The notes beneath the pieces were generated by a model. The model was not told the DNA's origin and did not search any database. It saw nothing but the letters and a program-made list of their open reading frames with translations. A program made the position numbers and the translations under genes. Shown piece after piece: positions 61,661 to 64,000 of a stretch of DNA of 64,000 nt; the stretch's first letter is position 1; each line of letters starts with the position of its first letter. This DNA is from Pseudomonas fluorescens (lineage in GTDB: Bacteria; Pseudomonadota; Gammaproteobacteria; Pseudomonadales; Pseudomonadaceae), in NCBI RefSeq assembly GCF_902497995.1, contig NZ_CABVII010000005.1, positions 62,001 to 126,000 on the forward strand. Reading direction: 5' to 3'.

Positions 61661-62989
61661 ATGGCCTATCACAGCACTGTGGACGATGCAGAAGATACTT
61701 CAGTTGGCATTCCGCGCAAGTACGCATGGGCCGTATTCGCACTGACCTTTGGCTTGTTGATCTCAGATTATATGTCACGGCAGGTACTCAATGCCGTGTT
61801 CCCGATTCTCAAGGGCGAGTGGGCTCTAAGCGACGGCCAGCTCGGCCTGCTCAGCGGCATCGTGGCCTTGATGGTCGGTACGCTGACCATCCCCCTGTCG
61901 CTGTTGGCCGACCGCTTTGGCCGGGTCAAGAGCCTGGCGCTGATGGCCTTGCTGTGGAGCCTGGCCACCTTGGGCTGCGCCCTGGCCCAGAACTACGAGG
62001 AGATGTTGATCGCGCGCTTCATGGTCGGCGTCGGCGAGGCGGCTTACGGCAGCGTCGGCATCGCCGTGGTGGTTTCGGTATTTCCCAAGAACATGCGTGC
62101 GACCCTCGCCAGTGCCTTCATGGCAGGCGCCATGTTTGGCTCGGTGCTGGGCATCTCCCTGGGCGGGGCGATTGCCGTCAAGCTGGGCTGGCGTTGGTCG
62201 TTCGCCAGCATGGCGCTGTTTGGCCTGGTGCTGGCGGCGATTTACCCGCTCGTTGTCAAGGAGGCCCGTATTGCCCCGCAGCGCCTGGCCACGGCCGGGA
62301 GCAAAATCAAAGCGTCAGTCAAGCGTCCGCTGCGCACCTTGTACGGCACGCGTTCGGTGATCGCCGCTTACGTGGCCAGCGGTCTGCAGACGTTCGTTGC
62401 CGGTAGCATGATTGTGTGGATGCCGAGCTACTTCAATCGCTATTACGGGATGGGCGAGGGCAAGGCCGGCGTCGTGGCGGGCGTCATGGTGTTGTGCTGC
62501 GGTGGCGGGGCGATCATGTGCGGCATGCTCAGTGATCGCTTGAGCCGTCAATCGCCGTTGCGCAAGATCGAGATATCCATTGCGTTCTGCCTGGGCAGCT
62601 GCCTGCTGATGTCGCTGGCTTTGATTCAGTCGGTCGGCCCTCTCCAGTTAGCACTGATCGGCATGGCCATGCTGTTCGTGACGGGCATCAACGGCCCGAT
62701 CATTGCCACGATCGCCAACCTGACCCACTACAAAGTGCACGGCACCGCTTTTGCCGCCCTGACCCTGGTCAATAATATGCTCGGCCTGGCCCCGGGACCT
62801 TTCCTCACCGGCAGGGTGTCCGACCATATCGGCCTGCACGGCGCCTTCCAGCTCATACCGCTGATGAGCATCGCGGCGGCGGCGGTGTTCTTCTATATCC
62901 GCTGTCACTATCTGGACGACATTGCCCGTGTGCAGGGTCAGGATGTCGATGAAGCGCCCGCTAAAGCCGTGATGGAGGTGTCGCCGTGA
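61661..62989 (+). CDS. MFS transporter
   Basis: A 442-residue major facilitator with 12 helices; loop 2-3 shows LADRFGRVKSLALMALLW, as in organic-acid/aromatic-acid MFS carriers, and MVGVGEAAYGSVGIAVVVS. GAGGAGG lies before ATG 61661. It ends in a GTGA overlap with the FrnE/DsbA gene. In the operon it probably takes up the catabolic substrate. Confidence 0.9.
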   Translation: MAYHSTVDDAEDTSVGIPRKYAWAVFALTFGLLISDYMSRQVLNAVFPILKGEWALSDGQLGLLSGIVALMVGTLTIPLSLLADRFGRVKSLALMALLWSLATLGCALAQNYEEMLIARFMVGVGEAAYGSVGIAVVVSVFPKNMRATLASAFMAGAMFGSVLGISLGGAIAVKLGWRWSFASMALFGLVLAAIYPLVVKEARIAPQRLATAGSKIKASVKRPLRTLYGTRSVIAAYVASGLQTFVAGSMIVWMPSYFNRYYGMGEGKAGVVAGVMVLCCGGGAIMCGMLSDRLSRQSPLRKIEISIAFCLGSCLLMSLALIQSVGPLQLALIGMAMLFVTGINGPIIATIANLTHYKVHGTAFAALTLVNNMLGLAPGPFLTGRVSDHIGLHGAFQLIPLMSIAAAAVFFYIRCHYLDDIARVQGQDVDEAPAKAVMEVSP

Positions 62990-63645
62990 CGGGGATATTG
63001 CGTATCGATGCGTTCTTCGACTTCATCTGCCCCTGGTGCCTGATCGGCAAGCGTCAGCTCGAGCGCGCACTCATGGCGTTGCGCAGCAGCCACCCGGACG
63101 TCGAGCTGGAGCTGGCCTGGCATGGCGTGCAGCTGCTGCCGCACCTGCCGGCGCAGGGCGTGCCCTTTGTCGAGTTCTACCGCCAGCGCCTGGGCAGTGC
63201 CGAGGCGGTGCAAGCGCGCCAGGCGCAAGTCCGGCAGGCCGCGGCGACCGTAGGCCTGGGCATCGACTTCAGTGGCATCGACACGATGCCCAATACCGCC
63301 GATGCCCATCGCCTGATGGAGCGCGCCTCTGAACTGGGGAGCGTGGCGCAGCGTGACGCCTTGCTGGAGCGGCTGTTCGCCGCCTATTTTGCTCAAGGCA
63401 AGGACCTGGGAGACAGTGCCACGCTGCTGGCGATCGCCGAGTCCTGCGGTTACCCGCGCGAGGCCCTCGTCGACTGTCTGGAAGGTGCTGGCAACCCCTA
63501 CGACGACAGCGGGATGGGCGCCAGGGGCGTGCCCTATTTCATCTTCAACCGTCGCCAGGCGCTCTCCGGCGCGCAGCCGGCCGAGGTGCTGTTGCAGGCG
63601 ATGCAGCAAGCCCTTGCGCAGGACGCGGCCGGGAGTCCGGCATGA
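62986..63645 (+). CDS. DsbA/FrnE-family protein
   Basis: A 219-residue thioredoxin-fold protein of the FrnE group: IDAFFDFICPWCLIGKRQLERAL with the CPWC active-site motif, and GVPYFIFNRRQALSGAQPAEVL at the C-terminus. Start is GTG 62986 with GGAGG upstream, overlapping the MFS stop; the stop overlaps the Rieske gene start. It is cytoplasmic (no signal). FrnE-type proteins may act as disulfide or glutathione-type isomerases; here possibly on an intermediate. Confidence 0.85.
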   Translation: MTGILRIDAFFDFICPWCLIGKRQLERALMALRSSHPDVELELAWHGVQLLPHLPAQGVPFVEFYRQRLGSAEAVQARQAQVRQAAATVGLGIDFSGIDTMPNTADAHRLMERASELGSVAQRDALLERLFAAYFAQGKDLGDSATLLAIAESCGYPREALVDCLEGAGNPYDDSGMGARGVPYFIFNRRQALSGAQPAEVLLQAMQQALAQDAAGSPA

Positions 63646-63968
63646 GCCTGCGCATCGCGGTACCGGCCGAGAAAGTCCCGGCACCTGGCATGCGCTCGCT
63701 GTTCGAGCCCGAGGGCAGGAGCCTGGCGCTGTTCAATGTCGCAGGCCAGCTCTACGCCATCGATGACAGCTGTCCGCATCAGGGGGCCTCACTCTGTGGA
63801 GGCCGCCTCGAGGGCAAGGTGATCCAGTGCTGTGCCCACGGCCTGCGCTTCGACCTGGCCAGCGGCTACATGCTCAATTCAACCGCTGTGAAGGTTGCCA
63901 ACTATCCGGTCGAAGTGATCGACGGCCAAGTGTTCATTGTCATCGCTTCCAAGGAATCCGCCGTATGA
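63642..63968 (+). CDS. Rieske [2Fe-2S] ferredoxin
   Basis: A 108-residue Rieske protein; the ligands are in CPHQGASLCGG and CCAHGLRF (C-x-H ... C-x-x-H). It overlaps its neighbours on both sides. It could deliver electrons to an oxygenase, but no Rieske oxygenase alpha subunit is in the visible part. The next gene, cut by the window edge, may be its partner. Confidence 0.88.
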   Translation: MSLRIAVPAEKVPAPGMRSLFEPEGRSLALFNVAGQLYAIDDSCPHQGASLCGGRLEGKVIQCCAHGLRFDLASGYMLNSTAVKVANYPVEVIDGQVFIVIASKESAV

Positions 63969-64000
63969 GTGCCATTGCCCTGGTCGCTGTTCACAGCCGT
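63965..64000 (+). CDS. Unidentified gene, 5' end only (cut by window edge)
   Basis: ATG 63965 overlaps the Rieske stop (ATGA) and reads MSAIALVAVHSR to the window end. It is part of the same operon. Twelve residues do not allow identification. Confidence 0.6.
   Translation, partial: MSAIALVAVHSR

Overview
The window is a piece of chromosome from a Pseudomonas of the P. fluorescens group. The evidence is the Pseudomonas-type REP element (core GGGAGCGGGCTTGCTCGCGA, singly or as inverted pairs in many gaps), Pseudomonas-typical families (AruH, OprD, a DUF5064-like protein, ANR-type regulation) and high-GC codon use. There are no rRNA, tRNA, CRISPR, phage or insertion-sequence genes. Both edges cut genes.

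Layout. 1-6.8 kb: a cut gene, a solo LuxR-type DNA-binding protein with a lux-box-like palindrome upstream, aruH (arginine:pyruvate transaminase), a CPA1-type antiporter behind two tiny overlapping leader ORFs, a CinA-domain amidase, two membrane proteins and a short-chain dehydrogenase. 7-8.8 kb: a PatB-type C-S lyase and a tandemly amplified REP array. 8.8-18.2 kb: a short-chain polyhydroxyalkanoate (PHB) island, phaC-phaA-phaB divergent from an AraC activator (phbR), then a DUF3141 PHA-synthase-like protein with 12-residue repeats, divergent from the phasin gene phaP, and the repressor gene phaR. 18.4-28.6 kb: OprD porin, acyl-CoA dehydrogenase, ActP/YjcH acetate symporter and acyl-CoA ligase, read away from a cytoplasmic PAS histidine kinase and a FixJ/NarL-type regulator. 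28.6-40.2 kb: AI-2E exporter-family protein, MaoC hydratase, a Xre-RES toxin-antitoxin pair, a three-gene efflux system (NodT/HlyD/DUF2955), polyphosphate kinase 2, a SulP transporter and small proteins. 40.2-50.6 kb: an arginine/ornithine block reading leftward: ornithine decarboxylase, arginine decarboxylase, PotE/CadB-type antiporter, periplasmic binding protein and arcA-arcB-arcC, with an ANR/FNR-like box in front of the first gene. 51-54.1 kb: a DUF1704 protein, a lysozyme-inhibitor-type protein and an unknown secreted protein. 54.3 kb to the right edge: a LysR regulator divergent from a probable catabolic operon (YdiJ-type D-2-hydroxyacid dehydrogenase, quinone reductase, TauD-type dioxygenase, BKACE enzyme, MFS transporter, FrnE/DsbA protein, Rieske ferredoxin and a cut gene).

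How the parts work together. The PHB island carries thiolase, reductase and synthase plus granule and regulatory proteins, and TGC-N3-GCA motifs that could be PhaR operators lie in front of phaP and phaB. The arginine block combines the deiminase pathway (ATP from arginine) with decarboxylation of arginine and ornithine, and a PotE/CadB-type carrier stands in place of arcD, suggesting coupled anaerobic energy and acid resistance. The most attractive undescribed candidates are the right-hand BKACE/TauD/Rieske operon, the DUF3141 repeat protein, the hybrid arginine operon, and a possible small RNA or 30-codon ORF at about 51.0 kb. All functions are assigned from sequence reading and memory of families; no database search was run.
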